DNA of 64,000 nt from JAGKXB01 sp964498835 (GTDB lineage Bacteria > Pseudomonadota > Gammaproteobacteria > Burkholderiales > Burkholderiaceae_D), in NCBI GenBank assembly GCA_964498835.1, contig CAZCIX010000003.1, forward strand, positions 19,000-82,999, written 5' to 3'. A program made the translations under genes and the position numbers. Below the pieces are notes generated by a model that had not been told where the DNA came from, made no database searches, and saw nothing but the letters and a program-made list of their open reading frames with translations. The first letter of the stretch is position 1. Every line of letters starts with the position of its first letter. Below, one piece after another: positions 1-9,223 of the stretch.

Positions 1-163
1 GTACTTTTAGAGTATTAAAACAATATCAAGTAAAAAATTACATAAAAATTATCTAAAAATGCTTTGCTTCCTCTTTTTTATGTTGTATCTTTGCCAGCTT
101 ACAAATTTTAATAATTGATATACAGCAACTTTGTTTGGCCTCAAAAAACTTAGAAAGATATTC

Positions 164-1339
164 ATGCCATTCAATAAAAAGACACATTCGACCATCGCAA
201 TTGGTACGTTGCTGCGTGCATCGCTATTTGCAATCCTCTCAATTTTCAACCACACTGTGAGCGCGCAAGATGCCAAGATCGAGATTAAGATCGGTCATGC
301 AGCTCCTCTTTCAGGTCCTATTTCCCATCTCGGGAAAGACAATGAAAATGGTGCAAAAATGGCAATTGAAGAGCTTAACAGTAAAGGCATTTTTATTGCT
401 GGAAAAAAAGTTATCTTTAAATTAGTCACAGAAGACGATGCTGCCGATCCTGGACGCAGCACTATCGTTGCGCAGAAATTGGTCGAAGCAAAAGTTAAAG
501 GTGTTGTCGGTCACTTGAATTCAGGCACCTCCATCCCGGCATCAAAATTTTACAATGACGCTGGCATTCCACAAATATCGCCTTCTAGCACCGCACCGAG
601 ATACACACAACAAGGTTACAAAACAGCATTTCGTGTACTTGCCAACGATGCGCAGTTAGGTAACACACTGGGGCAATATGCTGTTCTCATCAACAAATCG
701 AAAAAAATTGCTGTCATTGATGATAGAACCACGTATGGCCAAGGCGTAGCAGAGGAATTTATTAAAGGTGTTAAAAACAATTCGCCACATGCAGAGATTG
801 TTTCCCATCAATATACCAATGACAAAGCCACCGAATTTGGCACAATATTAAGTAATATTAAAAGCCAAAACCCTGATCTGATTTTTTTTGGTGGAATGGA
901 TGCTGTAGCAGGTCCTTTATTGCGCCAAATGAAGCAACTTGGTATTAACACTATGCTGATGGGTGGAGATGCGATTTGCTCATCTGCATTACCTGCACTT
1001 GCTGGCAATTCAATTGCAGATGGCCAAGTTGTTTGCGCAGAAGCATCTGGATTGGAAGATGCAATGAAAACATTCAAAGCCCGTTATAAAGCAAGATTTG
1101 GTACAGATGTACAAATCTGGGCACCCAATGCGTACGATGCCGTGATGACATTGGCAGATGCAATGATTCAAGCCAAATCGGCTGAACCAGAAAAGTACTT
1201 GCCTGTATTGGCGAGAATCAGACACAAAGGTATCACTGGAATGATCGAATTTGATAACAAAGGTGATCTCAAAAGCGGCATTCTGACTTTGTATACCTAC
1301 CAGGGTGGCAAGCGTGTTCCTAGACTCAGAAATGAATGA
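164..1339 (+). CDS. Branched-chain amino acid ABC transporter substrate-binding protein
   Basis: Periplasmic binding protein of the LivJ/LivK type I fold (Peripla_BP_6), which captures branched-chain or related amino acids for an ABC importer. I chose the ATG at 164 (391 aa): an in-frame TTG lies upstream at 131, but the ATG follows an AGAAAG Shine-Dalgarno-like stretch and opens a signal peptide with basic start, hydrophobic core and cleavage near VSA-QD. The mature start IKIGHAAPLSGPISHLGKD is typical of the family, as is the later SPSSTAP ligand-site segment. No permease or ATPase genes lie beside it in the window; upstream genes, if any, are outside. Substrate specificity cannot be read from sequence alone. 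The family assignment is secure. Confidence 0.9.
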   Translation: MPFNKKTHSTIAIGTLLRASLFAILSIFNHTVSAQDAKIEIKIGHAAPLSGPISHLGKDNENGAKMAIEELNSKGIFIAGKKVIFKLVTEDDAADPGRSTIVAQKLVEAKVKGVVGHLNSGTSIPASKFYNDAGIPQISPSSTAPRYTQQGYKTAFRVLANDAQLGNTLGQYAVLINKSKKIAVIDDRTTYGQGVAEEFIKGVKNNSPHAEIVSHQYTNDKATEFGTILSNIKSQNPDLIFFGGMDAVAGPLLRQMKQLGINTMLMGGDAICSSALPALAGNSIADGQVVCAEASGLEDAMKTFKARYKARFGTDVQIWAPNAYDAVMTLADAMIQAKSAEPEKYLPVLARIRHKGITGMIEFDNKGDLKSGILTLYTYQGGKRVPRLRNE

Positions 1340-1417
1340 TAGGGAACGTAAAAAACTACGCTTGCTATTCAATTACCACTCCTACTCGCATCAAGTTTTG
1401 TTCAACATGTTCAAAAA

Positions 1418-1452
1418 CACTGGGTTCCCGCCTAAAACCGCGGGAACGACGG
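1418..1452. repeat. REP-like palindrome, family 1 (single copy)
   Basis: A hairpin-forming unit: GTTCCCGC (1424-1431), an 8-nt loop, then GCGGGAAC (1440-1447), flanked by CACTGG and GACGG. The same unit occurs twice, in inverted orientation, at 21987-22076. It sits between the convergent ends of the binding-protein gene and hrpA, the usual place for REP elements, where it could also stabilise or terminate transcripts. Confidence 0.75.
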
Positions 1453-1470
1453 TATTAGACACATCAACTG

Positions 1471-4400
1471 CTATCGCTGCATCGCTTCCCATATTTTCTG
1501 CAAACGCTTCACCGAAATCGGCATAGGTGTGCGCAGCTCTTGCGCAAACAACGATACCCGCAACTCTTCCAACAACCAGCGAAACTGCATCATGGCTGGA
1601 TCCAGTGCTCCATTTTTTTTGCATTCTTGGAGCGCTTTCTGAAAAGGATGCGCAACCTGCTGCCATTCCACCAGTAAGCGTGTATCCCTCGTCGGATCAG
1701 CGCGCAGCTTGTCAAGACGCGAGTTAATCGCATTCAAATAACGGGGAAAATGCGCCAACTGCACATACTCGTTTTCCAATAAAAAACGTTTATGGATCAA
1801 TCCTTGCAATTGCGTTTGCACATCTTTTTGTGCAGCAGCATATTGTTTAATGCCTTGCAGCTTTTTCAATAAAGCATGATAAGCCATCAAAATCTGCCCT
1901 AATAAACGCGCGATTTCATTCACCAACAAACCCAATCTTGATTTACCAGCGTCTTTCCGTGTATTAAAAGCATCCACATTGGTCGGCAATGGATCTTGCA
2001 TACAGGCAATTTCTAATGCTAACGAGATAATCTGCTCGCGCAATTCTTCTTGCGTTGCCAATGTCATAAATTGCATGCTCATTTGCTGCAGACCTGGAAT
2101 ATTTTTTTCCAAATATTTGATTTGCTCTTTTAGTTGCAAAGCAAATAAGCGTCTTAAACCCAGTCTGTGGGTACGCAACGCTGCATTTTGGTCGTCGAAT
2201 ACCTCCAACACACAATGTTTGCCTTTATCGACCAAGGCTGGAAAACCAATCAATTTGATTGCACCCTGCTGAATTTCCAGTAATTCAGGCAATTCACCAA
2301 AACTCCATTGAGTGATATTGGCAATATCGCCCTGCGGCAGCAAAGTAGTTTCCGTTGATTTTGCAGTCTTGACGCTACACGCAGGATGATTGGCATGTGA
2401 TTGATCAATATTGTTGATTGTTAAATTTGTTTTGGCATTTTCTTTGGGGTTTACTTTGGAATCCGCACCCGATTTCGCCAACGATTGAAAATTCTCCCTT
2501 GCCTGCGCGCCAAATTCATTCTGCAAAGCAATCAGGTTACGGCCCATTTCCAACTGTCGGCCATGTTCATCAACCACTTTAAAATTCATAAAATGATGAA
2601 CGGGCAAGGTTTCTAATTTGAAATCGGTGACAGAAATCACGCACGTCGTTTGCTGACGCACATCAGCAATCAACACGTCTAACAAAGAACCTTCGCCAAA
2701 TGGAACGCGCTCGCAAAAATCAGCGGCATAAGTCGGCAAAGGCACGCAATGGCGGCGTAATTTTTGCGGCAACGATTTCAACAAGCAATGCACTTTTTCT
2801 TTCAACATGCCTGGCACCAGCCATGCGCAACGCTCAGGCGATAGTTGATTCAGCAAAAACAAAGGAATAGTCAAAGTCACGCCATCGCGCACGCTACCAG
2901 GCTCAAAGTGATAAGTCAGCACCATTTGAGCCATCTCGATGCCATTTAAAGACATCAATTTGGGGAATAAATTCGTGGTCACACCTGCCGCTTCATGACG
3001 CATCAAATCGTTGCGATTCAAGTACAACAATTTAGGATTATTTGCGCTGGCTTGCTTGTACCATTTTTCAAAAGCAATCCCATTGCATACATCCGGCGGC
3101 AACACGTGATCGTAAAACGCGGCAATCAAACTATCATCCACCAGTACATCGGGCCTACGCGATTGGTGCTCCAGGTTTTCGATTTCTTTCACCAATTTTT
3201 GGTTATGTGCAAAGAATGGTGCGCGCGTATCGAATTCACCACCCACCAAAGCGTCACGAATAAACAACTCACGCGCTTCCTGTGGATGAATCTGTCCATA
3301 ATTGATGCGACGCTGGCTATACACCACCAAACCGTACAACGTGGCGCGCTCATAAGCCGAGACCTGTGCACTGCCTTTTTCCCAACGCGGCTCGCCATAG
3401 GATTTTTTCAGTAAATGCGCGCCAACACGTTCCAACCATTCAGGCTGAATTTGTGCAATACAACGGGCATAGAGTCTGCTGGTATCGACCAGTTCTGCTG
3501 CCATCAGCCATTTGCCGGGCTTTTTCGCCAAACTTGAACCAGGCCAAATATTAAATTTAATACTGCGTGCGCCTAAATATTGCCCACCTTCTTCCGATTT
3601 AAAACCAATATTCCCCAGCAAACCAGCCAACAACGCGGTATGCAATTGCTCATAAGTCGCTGGCGTCTCATTCAAGCGCCATCCTTGCTCACGTACGATA
3701 GTCAATAATTGGCTATGCACTTCACGCCACTCACGCAAACGCATCTGTGACAAAAAATGAGCGCGACAATGATCCTGCAACTGGCGGCGGCTTTTTTTGT
3801 GTTCTATTGCATCTTCAAACCATTCCCACAGCTTGAGATAACTTTGGAACTCGGATTTTTCATCCGCAAATTTTTTATGCGCCGTATCAGCAGCCGCCTG
3901 GGCATCCATTGGCCGATCGCGCACGTCTTGCACCGATAATGCCGAGGCAATGATCAGCATTTCCTTCAAACACACGTTATCAATCGCCGCCAAAATCATG
4001 CGGCCTACACGCGGATCCAGCGGCAATTTGCTTAGTCGTTTACCAATTTCAGTGAGCTTATTTGATACATCAATAGCCCCCAATTCCTGTAACAATTGAT
4101 AACCATCAGCAATTGCTCTACCTGCAGGTGCTTCGATAAAAGGAAAGCTCTCAATGTTGGTCAAATGCAAGGATTTCATGCGCAAAATGACGGCTGCCAG
4201 CGATGAGCGCAAAATTTCTGGTTCGGTATAAAGCGGACGCAATGCATAATCCTGCTCTTCATACAAACGAATACACACCCCTGCCGCCACCCGTCCACAA
4301 CGACCAGCACGCTGATTAGCCGCTGATTGCGCGATGGGTTCAATTTGCAATTGCTCCACTTTGTTGCGATAGCTATAACGCTTCATACGCACCAAACCGG

Positions 4401-5430
4401 CATCCACCACATAACGGATGCCCGGTACAGTCAACGAAGTTTCCGCCACATTGGTCGCCAACACTACACGACGGGCATTGGATGATTTGAAAACACGCTC
4501 CTGCTCTTGAGCGGACAAACGGGCAAACAAAGGCAGAATTTCCACGTGTGCTGGATGATGTTTGCGCAAAGCCTCCTGCGTATCGCGAATTTCTCTTTCA
4601 CCGGGCAAAAACACCAATACATCGCCGGAACCAATCCGCCACAATTCATCCACGGCATCAATCACCGCATCAATTAGGTCACGTGTTTCCTTTTTATTGG
4701 TTTCCTTACCTTCCTTATTCTCTTTATTTTCAAAGGCATTGAAAGAATCAACCGGGCGGTAACGTATTTCTACCGGATACAAACGACCAGAAACCTCAAT
4801 CACAGGCGCTGGCTTTAAGTGATCACCACTTCCCGTCGAAAAATGGCGTGCAAAGCGCTCTGCATCAATGGTTGCTGAAGTAATAATGATTTTTAAATCG
4901 GGACGTTTGGGCAAAATCTGCTTCAGATAACCCAGCAGAAAATCAATATTCAGACTACGCTCATGCGCCTCATCAATGATGATGGTGTCGTATTGCTTCA
5001 ACAGTGGATCCGTCTGCGTTTCCGCCAGCAAAATCCCATCCGTCATCAGCTTAACTGCCGCACCGCGCGTCAAAGTATCGGTAAAGCGCACTTTAAAACC
5101 TACATGTTGGCCTAGGGGGGAACCCAATTCTTGCGCAATCCGTTTAGCCGTGGAAGAAGCTGCAATCCGACGCGGTTGGGTATGGCCGATCAAACCCCGC
5201 TGGCCACGGCCCAATTCCAAACAAATTTTGGGCAACTGGGTCGTCTTACCCGAACCTGTTTCGCCACAGACAATGATGACTTGGTGCGCCTGCAAAGCCT
5301 GGGAAATTTCCTGACGTTTGCCAGATACCGGCAATTCTTCTGGAAACATAATCATCGGCAAAGGATGACGAAAAGGAAGAGATGCAACACGGTTAGGTTG
5401 CTTGACTACAACATCACGGGAAATAGACAT
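1471..5430 (-). CDS. hrpA: ATP-dependent RNA helicase HrpA (DEAH box)
   Basis: Large DEAH-box RNA helicase; HrpA has been linked to mRNA processing and rescue of stalled ribosomes in other bacteria. The N-terminus carries Walker A GETGSGKTTQ (about residues 56-65), DEAH at about 153-156 and the SAT motif. Motif VI is in the QRAGRCGR segment. HA2 and OB-fold regions and the long C-terminal domain typical of HrpA follow. About 1,319 aa, close to the usual 1,300. A TTG two codons upstream is also in frame; I prefer the ATG at 5430. No strong Shine-Dalgarno is visible. The gene is divergent from argA with about 60 bp between them, so both promoters must lie there. Confidence 0.95.
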   Translation of the reverse strand: MSISRDVVVKQPNRVASLPFRHPLPMIMFPEELPVSGKRQEISQALQAHQVIIVCGETGSGKTTQLPKICLELGRGQRGLIGHTQPRRIAASSTAKRIAQELGSPLGQHVGFKVRFTDTLTRGAAVKLMTDGILLAETQTDPLLKQYDTIIIDEAHERSLNIDFLLGYLKQILPKRPDLKIIITSATIDAERFARHFSTGSGDHLKPAPVIEVSGRLYPVEIRYRPVDSFNAFENKENKEGKETNKKETRDLIDAVIDAVDELWRIGSGDVLVFLPGEREIRDTQEALRKHHPAHVEILPLFARLSAQEQERVFKSSNARRVVLATNVAETSLTVPGIRYVVDAGLVRMKRYSYRNKVEQLQIEPIAQSAANQRAGRCGRVAAGVCIRLYEEQDYALRPLYTEPEILRSSLAAVILRMKSLHLTNIESFPFIEAPAGRAIADGYQLLQELGAIDVSNKLTEIGKRLSKLPLDPRVGRMILAAIDNVCLKEMLIIASALSVQDVRDRPMDAQAAADTAHKKFADEKSEFQSYLKLWEWFEDAIEHKKSRRQLQDHCRAHFLSQMRLREWREVHSQLLTIVREQGWRLNETPATYEQLHTALLAGLLGNIGFKSEEGGQYLGARSIKFNIWPGSSLAKKPGKWLMAAELVDTSRLYARCIAQIQPEWLERVGAHLLKKSYGEPRWEKGSAQVSAYERATLYGLVVYSQRRINYGQIHPQEARELFIRDALVGGEFDTRAPFFAHNQKLVKEIENLEHQSRRPDVLVDDSLIAAFYDHVLPPDVCNGIAFEKWYKQASANNPKLLYLNRNDLMRHEAAGVTTNLFPKLMSLNGIEMAQMVLTYHFEPGSVRDGVTLTIPLFLLNQLSPERCAWLVPGMLKEKVHCLLKSLPQKLRRHCVPLPTYAADFCERVPFGEGSLLDVLIADVRQQTTCVISVTDFKLETLPVHHFMNFKVVDEHGRQLEMGRNLIALQNEFGAQARENFQSLAKSGADSKVNPKENAKTNLTINNIDQSHANHPACSVKTAKSTETTLLPQGDIANITQWSFGELPELLEIQQGAIKLIGFPALVDKGKHCVLEVFDDQNAALRTHRLGLRRLFALQLKEQIKYLEKNIPGLQQMSMQFMTLATQEELREQIISLALEIACMQDPLPTNVDAFNTRKDAGKSRLGLLVNEIARLLGQILMAYHALLKKLQGIKQYAAAQKDVQTQLQGLIHKRFLLENEYVQLAHFPRYLNAINSRLDKLRADPTRDTRLLVEWQQVAHPFQKALQECKKNGALDPAMMQFRWLLEELRVSLFAQELRTPMPISVKRLQKIWEAMQR

Positions 5431-5491
5431 GGACAATCAGTTTTTGAAGAGATTTTGCTGCAGATAATGAGCAGACAATTATAATGCGAAG

Positions 5492-6808
5492 ATGGATAAT
5501 CCGACCCAACTTCAATTCGTTCAATGGCTGCGCTCCGTCGCACCTTACATACACGCTTTTCGCGGAAAAACCTTTGTCGTCGCCTTTCCAGGCGAGCTCG
5601 TCACCTCTGGCATCTTGCCAGTATTGGCGCAGGATTTATCGCTCTTGCATGCGCTCGGCATTAAGGTAGTCATCGTTCATGGTTCACGCCCACAAGTAGC
5701 GGAACAATTAATGCTGCGCAATATCAAAGAGCGCTTTCACAACAGTGTCCGTATTACCGATAGCGCCGCCATGGAGTGCGCTAAAGAAGCCGCTGGCGAA
5801 TTACGACTGGATATTGAGGCCGCATTCAGCCAGGGTTTGCCCAATACACCGATGGCACATGCGGCGATTCGCATCATTTCTGGTAATTTCATCACCGCAA
5901 AACCGCTCGGTGTGATTGATGGTATCGACTTTGAATTAACCGGCGTGACACGCAAAATCGCCTCGGAAACCATTCACCATATTTTGAGCACAGGTTCTTT
6001 GGTATTGTTATCCCCACTGGGATTTTCTCCTACTGGAGAAGCATTCAACCTCACCATGGAAGATGTCGCCGTCTCTGCCGCCACGGCACTGCATGCTGAC
6101 AAGCTGATTTTCATCACCGAAACTCCCATGATGATGGATAAAAATAACCAAGAAGTACGCGAGCTTTCATCACAACAAGCGCAAGTATTATTGAATACCC
6201 GTTTTTTACCAACTGACATTGCCTTTTATTTACGGCATGCGGTCAAAGCATGCAATGGCGGCGTGCCACGCGCACATATTGTGCCGTTTGCGATTGATGG
6301 CTCCAGCTTGTTGGAACTCTTCACCCACGACGGTGTTGGCACGATGATCACACACGAAAATCTGGAAAGCCTGCGCCCCGCCACCATTGAAGACGTCGGC
6401 GGCATCATTAAATTGATCGAACCGCTGGAAGCCGATGGCACGCTGGTCAAACGTGGACGTGAATTAATCGAACGTGAAATCGAATATTTCTCCGTGATCG
6501 AACACGACGGCGTCATCTTCGCCTGTGCTGCGTTGTATCCTTTCGCCGCAGAAAAAATGGCAGAAATGGCCTGCTTAACGGTAAACCCAGAAGTACAAAC
6601 ACAAGGCGATGGTGAGCGTTTATTGAAATACGTAGAAAACCGCGCACGCGCCGCTGGCTACACCAAACTTTTTGTGCTGACCACACGCACCGCACACTGG
6701 TTTCTCAAACGCGGCTTCGTCAACGCCACCGTCGACGCCTTACCCAAAGACCGCCAACACATGTACAACTGGCAACGCAAATCTCTAGTCTTGATCAAAC
6801 ATCTTTAA
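5492..6808 (+). CDS. argA: Amino-acid N-acetyltransferase (N-acetylglutamate synthase)
   Basis: First step of arginine biosynthesis: acetyl-CoA plus glutamate gives N-acetylglutamate. 438 aa, the normal ArgA length. The N-terminal amino-acid-kinase-like domain (about 1-280, with VVIVHGSRPQV early) has a regulatory role and is fused to a C-terminal GNAT acetyltransferase domain (about 290-430, with the acetyl-CoA loop around VQTQGDGERLL). The start ATG lies in the short divergent region with hrpA and has only a weak ribosome-binding site. Arginine feedback through the kinase-like domain is known for the family; no ArgR box was identified here. Confidence 0.95.
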   Translation: MDNPTQLQFVQWLRSVAPYIHAFRGKTFVVAFPGELVTSGILPVLAQDLSLLHALGIKVVIVHGSRPQVAEQLMLRNIKERFHNSVRITDSAAMECAKEAAGELRLDIEAAFSQGLPNTPMAHAAIRIISGNFITAKPLGVIDGIDFELTGVTRKIASETIHHILSTGSLVLLSPLGFSPTGEAFNLTMEDVAVSAATALHADKLIFITETPMMMDKNNQEVRELSSQQAQVLLNTRFLPTDIAFYLRHAVKACNGGVPRAHIVPFAIDGSSLLELFTHDGVGTMITHENLESLRPATIEDVGGIIKLIEPLEADGTLVKRGRELIEREIEYFSVIEHDGVIFACAALYPFAAEKMAEMACLTVNPEVQTQGDGERLLKYVENRARAAGYTKLFVLTTRTAHWFLKRGFVNATVDALPKDRQHMYNWQRKSLVLIKHL

Positions 6809-6856
6809 AAATCATTAGCAATTATTAAAAATTATTAGAAACTATTAGGAGTCTCT

Positions 6857-7129
6857 ATGGCACGCACCGTTTTATGCATCAAACTCAATAAACAAGCCGA
6901 GGGATTGGATTTCCCACCCTACCCTGGCGAACTGGGCAAAAAAATTTATGAAAATGTCTCAAAAGAAGCTTGGGCCGCCTGGATCAAACACCAAACCATG
7001 CTAGTCAACGAAAACCGCCTCAACCTAGCCGACGCGCGCGCCCGCAAATATTTGGCCACGCAAATGGAAAAACATTTCTTCGGTGATGGTGCCGATGCAG
7101 CAGTTGGATATGTACCACCAACTGAATAA
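6857..7129 (+). CDS. yggX: Probable Fe(II)-trafficking protein YggX
   Basis: Small 90-aa cytoplasmic protein of the YggX family, implicated in iron trafficking and protection of Fe-S clusters from oxidative damage. The conserved opening MARTVLCIKL with Cys7 and the central YENVSKEAWAAWIKHQTML segment are diagnostic, and the length matches the family. A good Shine-Dalgarno (AGGAG near 6848) precedes the ATG. It follows argA by 48 bp on the same strand and is followed almost at once by tRNA-Ser, an arrangement common in Burkholderiales. Co-transcription with argA is possible but not shown. Confidence 0.93.
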   Translation: MARTVLCIKLNKQAEGLDFPPYPGELGKKIYENVSKEAWAAWIKHQTMLVNENRLNLADARARKYLATQMEKHFFGDGADAAVGYVPPTE

Positions 7130-7136
7130 TTTGAGC

Positions 7137-7142
7137 TATAAT
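7137..7142 (+). promoter_or_regulatory. Putative -10 box of tRNA-Ser
   Basis: TATAAT, a perfect sigma-70 -10 hexamer, lies 9 bp before the first base of tRNA-Ser and just after the yggX stop codon. No convincing -35 hexamer is seen at 16-18 bp. The placement would start transcription at or near the tRNA 5' end. Confidence 0.55.
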
Positions 7143-7151
7143 AGCGGGCTT

Positions 7152-7241
7152 GGAGGGTTGGCCGAGTGGTTGAAGGCACCAGTCTTGAAAACTGGCGAGG
7201 ATGGAAGTCCTTCGTGAGTTCGAATCTCACACCCTCCGCCA
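7152..7241 (+). tRNA. tRNA-Ser (anticodon UGA)
   Basis: A class II tRNA of 90 nt. The acceptor arm GGAGGGT pairs with ACCCTCC, followed by discriminator G and an encoded CCA. The anticodon stem CCAGT/ACTGG encloses CTTGAAA, giving anticodon TGA, which reads serine UCN codons. A long variable arm and a T-arm with GTTCGAATC are present. The D-arm GGCCGAGTGGTTGAAGGC is typical of tRNA-Ser. Confidence 0.98.
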
Positions 7242-7251
7242 GTTACTATTA

Positions 7252-7284
7252 AAAAGAAAGCGCTTAAGTGCTTTCTTTTTTTTT
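7252..7284 (+). terminator. Rho-independent terminator after tRNA-Ser
   Basis: Inverted repeat AAGAAAGC/GCTTTCTT around a short loop, followed by a run of T residues, about 10 bp after the tRNA CCA end. Confidence 0.85.
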
Positions 7285-7298
7285 AACCATAAACAAGA

Positions 7299-7663
7299 TC
7301 AGGCTACTTGCCAGAATCCACACGTTAATTCAGCTGGATGACTCAACACTAACACGGTACTAAAATTGCTTCCTCAGTGTTGGTATAAGTTCCGCTAAGA
7401 GCGTAGCCAAAAAGAAGCGTTGTAGCAATATCTGTCCCTGTTGCTATTCTTTCCTTTCGAAGAGTAGCTCAGAAATTCCCGGCATCAATAATCTCTACTT
7501 CCAGTTGGTCACAAGATAGAGCCTTATCTCATGAGTTGCGCGTTTGCAACGCTGTCGCACTTGCATAAGAACACACAAATATCAGGAGAATTACGGCAAG
7601 AGTTACCTTTTGAATCATATTTTTCACGTATCTTTCTTTTGTCACAGGAGTCACACAATTCAT
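7299..7663 (-). pseudogene. Decayed gene for a small exported protein (possibly DUF3859-like)
   Basis: Reading the minus strand, a perfect AGGAGG Shine-Dalgarno (7669-7674) lies 5 nt before an ATG at 7661-7663. The 44 codons that follow encode a typical signal peptide (core VTLAVILLIFVCSYASA) and end at TGA (7529-7531). Beyond the stop, protein-like sequence continues in shifted frames: SCDQLEVEIIDAGNF, then a stop, then IATGTDIATTLLFGYALSG and TEEAILV, then after another shift VLSHPAELTCG. The order (signal peptide, VEI-DAG, an FGY-LSG strand, -SHP-) reminds me of DUF3859 periplasmic proteins; that is recall, not a search result. At least two frameshifts and one internal stop are needed, so I call it a pseudogene. 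The 44-aa leader fragment could still be translated. Confidence 0.6.
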
Positions 7664-7735
7664 TACAGCCTCCTGAACCTACGCTTCATATATGCACTGC
7701 CTACATCAACTAATATCAACCAATATCAACTTGTA

Positions 7736-8659
7736 TTAGTTTGTGCTACTTTTAACCACTTGCATTGCACTCGCAATCAAGCCACTGATGTCACTTAAAT
7801 TAGCAGGCACAATAATAGAGTTATTGGTTTTTGCGAGGTTGGCAAACGCACCAACATACTGTTCTGCCACTTTCAAATTCACTGCATCAGCACCACCTGG
7901 CTCACCAATCGCTGTAGCTGTCATCCGTAAAGCATCCGCGCTTGCTTGTGCAATAGCAATAATGGCAGCAGCTTGACCTTGCGCCAAATTGATAGACGCT
8001 TGTTTTTCCCCCTCGGATCGAGCAATCGACGCTTCACGCTCACCAGTCGCAATATTGATTTGCTCCTGCTTGCGTCCCTCGGAAGCGGCAATTAAGGCGC
8101 GCTTTTCACGCTCCGCCGTAATTTGTGCTTGCATGGCATGCAAAATTTCTTTGGGTGGCGTCAAATCTTTGATTTCATAACGCAACACTTTTACGCCCCA
8201 ATTAGCTGCGGACTCATCAATTGCGCTCACAACACTGGCATTAATATGATCACGCTCCTCAAAAGTCTTATCAAGCTCCATTCTTCCTACCACAGAGCGC
8301 AACGTGGTTTGTGCTAACTGCGTAATCGCAGCAATGTAATTAGAAGATCCATACGATGCGCGCATAGGATCAGTAACCTGAAAATAGAGAATGCCATCTA
8401 CCTGCAACTGGGTATTGTCTTTGGTAATACAAACCTGTGGGGGTACATCCAGCGGGATTTCTTTCAATACATGCTTGTATGCAATTCTGTCAACAAAAGG
8501 CAAAACAATATTCAACCCCGGGCCCAATGTTGCGTGATACTTTCCCAATCGCTCAACCACCCAGGCATGCTGTTGCGGGACAACGTTAATAGTTTTGACA
8601 ATAAATACAATAGCGACAAAAATGAAAACAAATGCAACATTGCTAAATCCGAATCCCAT
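7736..8659 (-). CDS. qmcA: SPFH/band-7 membrane protein (QmcA/stomatin-like)
   Basis: 307-aa stomatin/prohibitin-family protein. It has one N-terminal membrane segment (about residues 7-25), then the band-7/SPFH domain starting at VPQQHAWVVERLGKYHATL. A coiled, Ala/Glu-rich helical region with repeated GERE/SEGEKQ heptads leads to the end. Family members form large membrane-associated oligomers involved in protein quality control and lipid microdomains. The gene is immediately downstream of an NfeD-like gene (67 bp apart); SPFH and NfeD proteins are classic partners encoded together. It converges on the decayed gene and tRNA-Ser region. Confidence 0.92.
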   Translation of the reverse strand: MGFGFSNVAFVFIFVAIVFIVKTINVVPQQHAWVVERLGKYHATLGPGLNIVLPFVDRIAYKHVLKEIPLDVPPQVCITKDNTQLQVDGILYFQVTDPMRASYGSSNYIAAITQLAQTTLRSVVGRMELDKTFEERDHINASVVSAIDESAANWGVKVLRYEIKDLTPPKEILHAMQAQITAEREKRALIAASEGRKQEQINIATGEREASIARSEGEKQASINLAQGQAAAIIAIAQASADALRMTATAIGEPGGADAVNLKVAEQYVGAFANLAKTNNSIIVPANLSDISGLIASAMQVVKSSTN

Positions 8660-8725
8660 AATAAGTCCCTACACGAAATTGCTTTTATGTTATCTAACTT
8701 AAACCAATATTTAAATCAACACTTG

Positions 8726-9178
8726 TCAAACATTATTACGACGTTCATTTGAAACAATCAGACAACTGCCGCGCACTTCACGAATAACAAAAAAACCAGC
8801 CTTAGGTATAGAATCCTTCACCAATTCCACATCCCACATGGCACCCCTATACATCACACGTGCCCTGCTTTTTTCATCATCGCCAATTTTCCAAATATCG
8901 ACCGTAATCGACTGACCAATATCCATGTTTACATTGGGATCACCAAGCACATTGGATTTACTCGCTTTGCCATACTTGCTACGACGAAAAACGTAAGTAG
9001 CGCAAATACCAATTACCGCTGCAACAACATATTGCATAGCAATGCCAGCACCCAACCATGCCGCCGCCCCAGCCGATGCAAAACCCACAGCTATCATCAG
9101 CAAGTAAAAAGTCCCCGTCAGCATTTCCAATATGACGAGAACCCCTGCCCATATCAACCACGTCATCCAAACCACCAT
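8726..9178 (-). CDS. NfeD-family membrane protein (YbbJ-like)
   Basis: 150 aa. The N-terminal half holds two to three hydrophobic segments (about residues 5-65). The C-terminal soluble domain is the NfeD OB-fold, with GQSITVD and RARVMYRGAMWDVEL. NfeD-like proteins are anchored partners of SPFH proteins and are thought to help assemble or regulate them. The next gene on the strand is the SPFH protein, supporting an operon. Start ATG at 9178. The short NfeD form is seen, without a ClpP-like protease domain. Confidence 0.88.
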   Translation of the reverse strand: MVVWMTWLIWAGVLVILEMLTGTFYLLMIAVGFASAGAAAWLGAGIAMQYVVAAVIGICATYVFRRSKYGKASKSNVLGDPNVNMDIGQSITVDIWKIGDDEKSRARVMYRGAMWDVELVKDSIPKAGFFVIREVRGSCLIVSNERRNNV

Positions 9179-9223
9179 TGTTTTCCTTGTTGCATCATTT
9201 CAGATCGTACTAAATTAATTAAA

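Noticed and set aside
7152..7241. tRNA-Ser as an attachment site of an integrated element
   Set aside because: No integrase gene and no second copy of the tRNA 3' end in the neighbourhood.
7531..7798. Two plus-strand reading frames of 60-84 codons
   Set aside because: No ribosome-binding site and no protein-like composition; they are shadows of the minus-strand decayed gene and of the SPFH gene.
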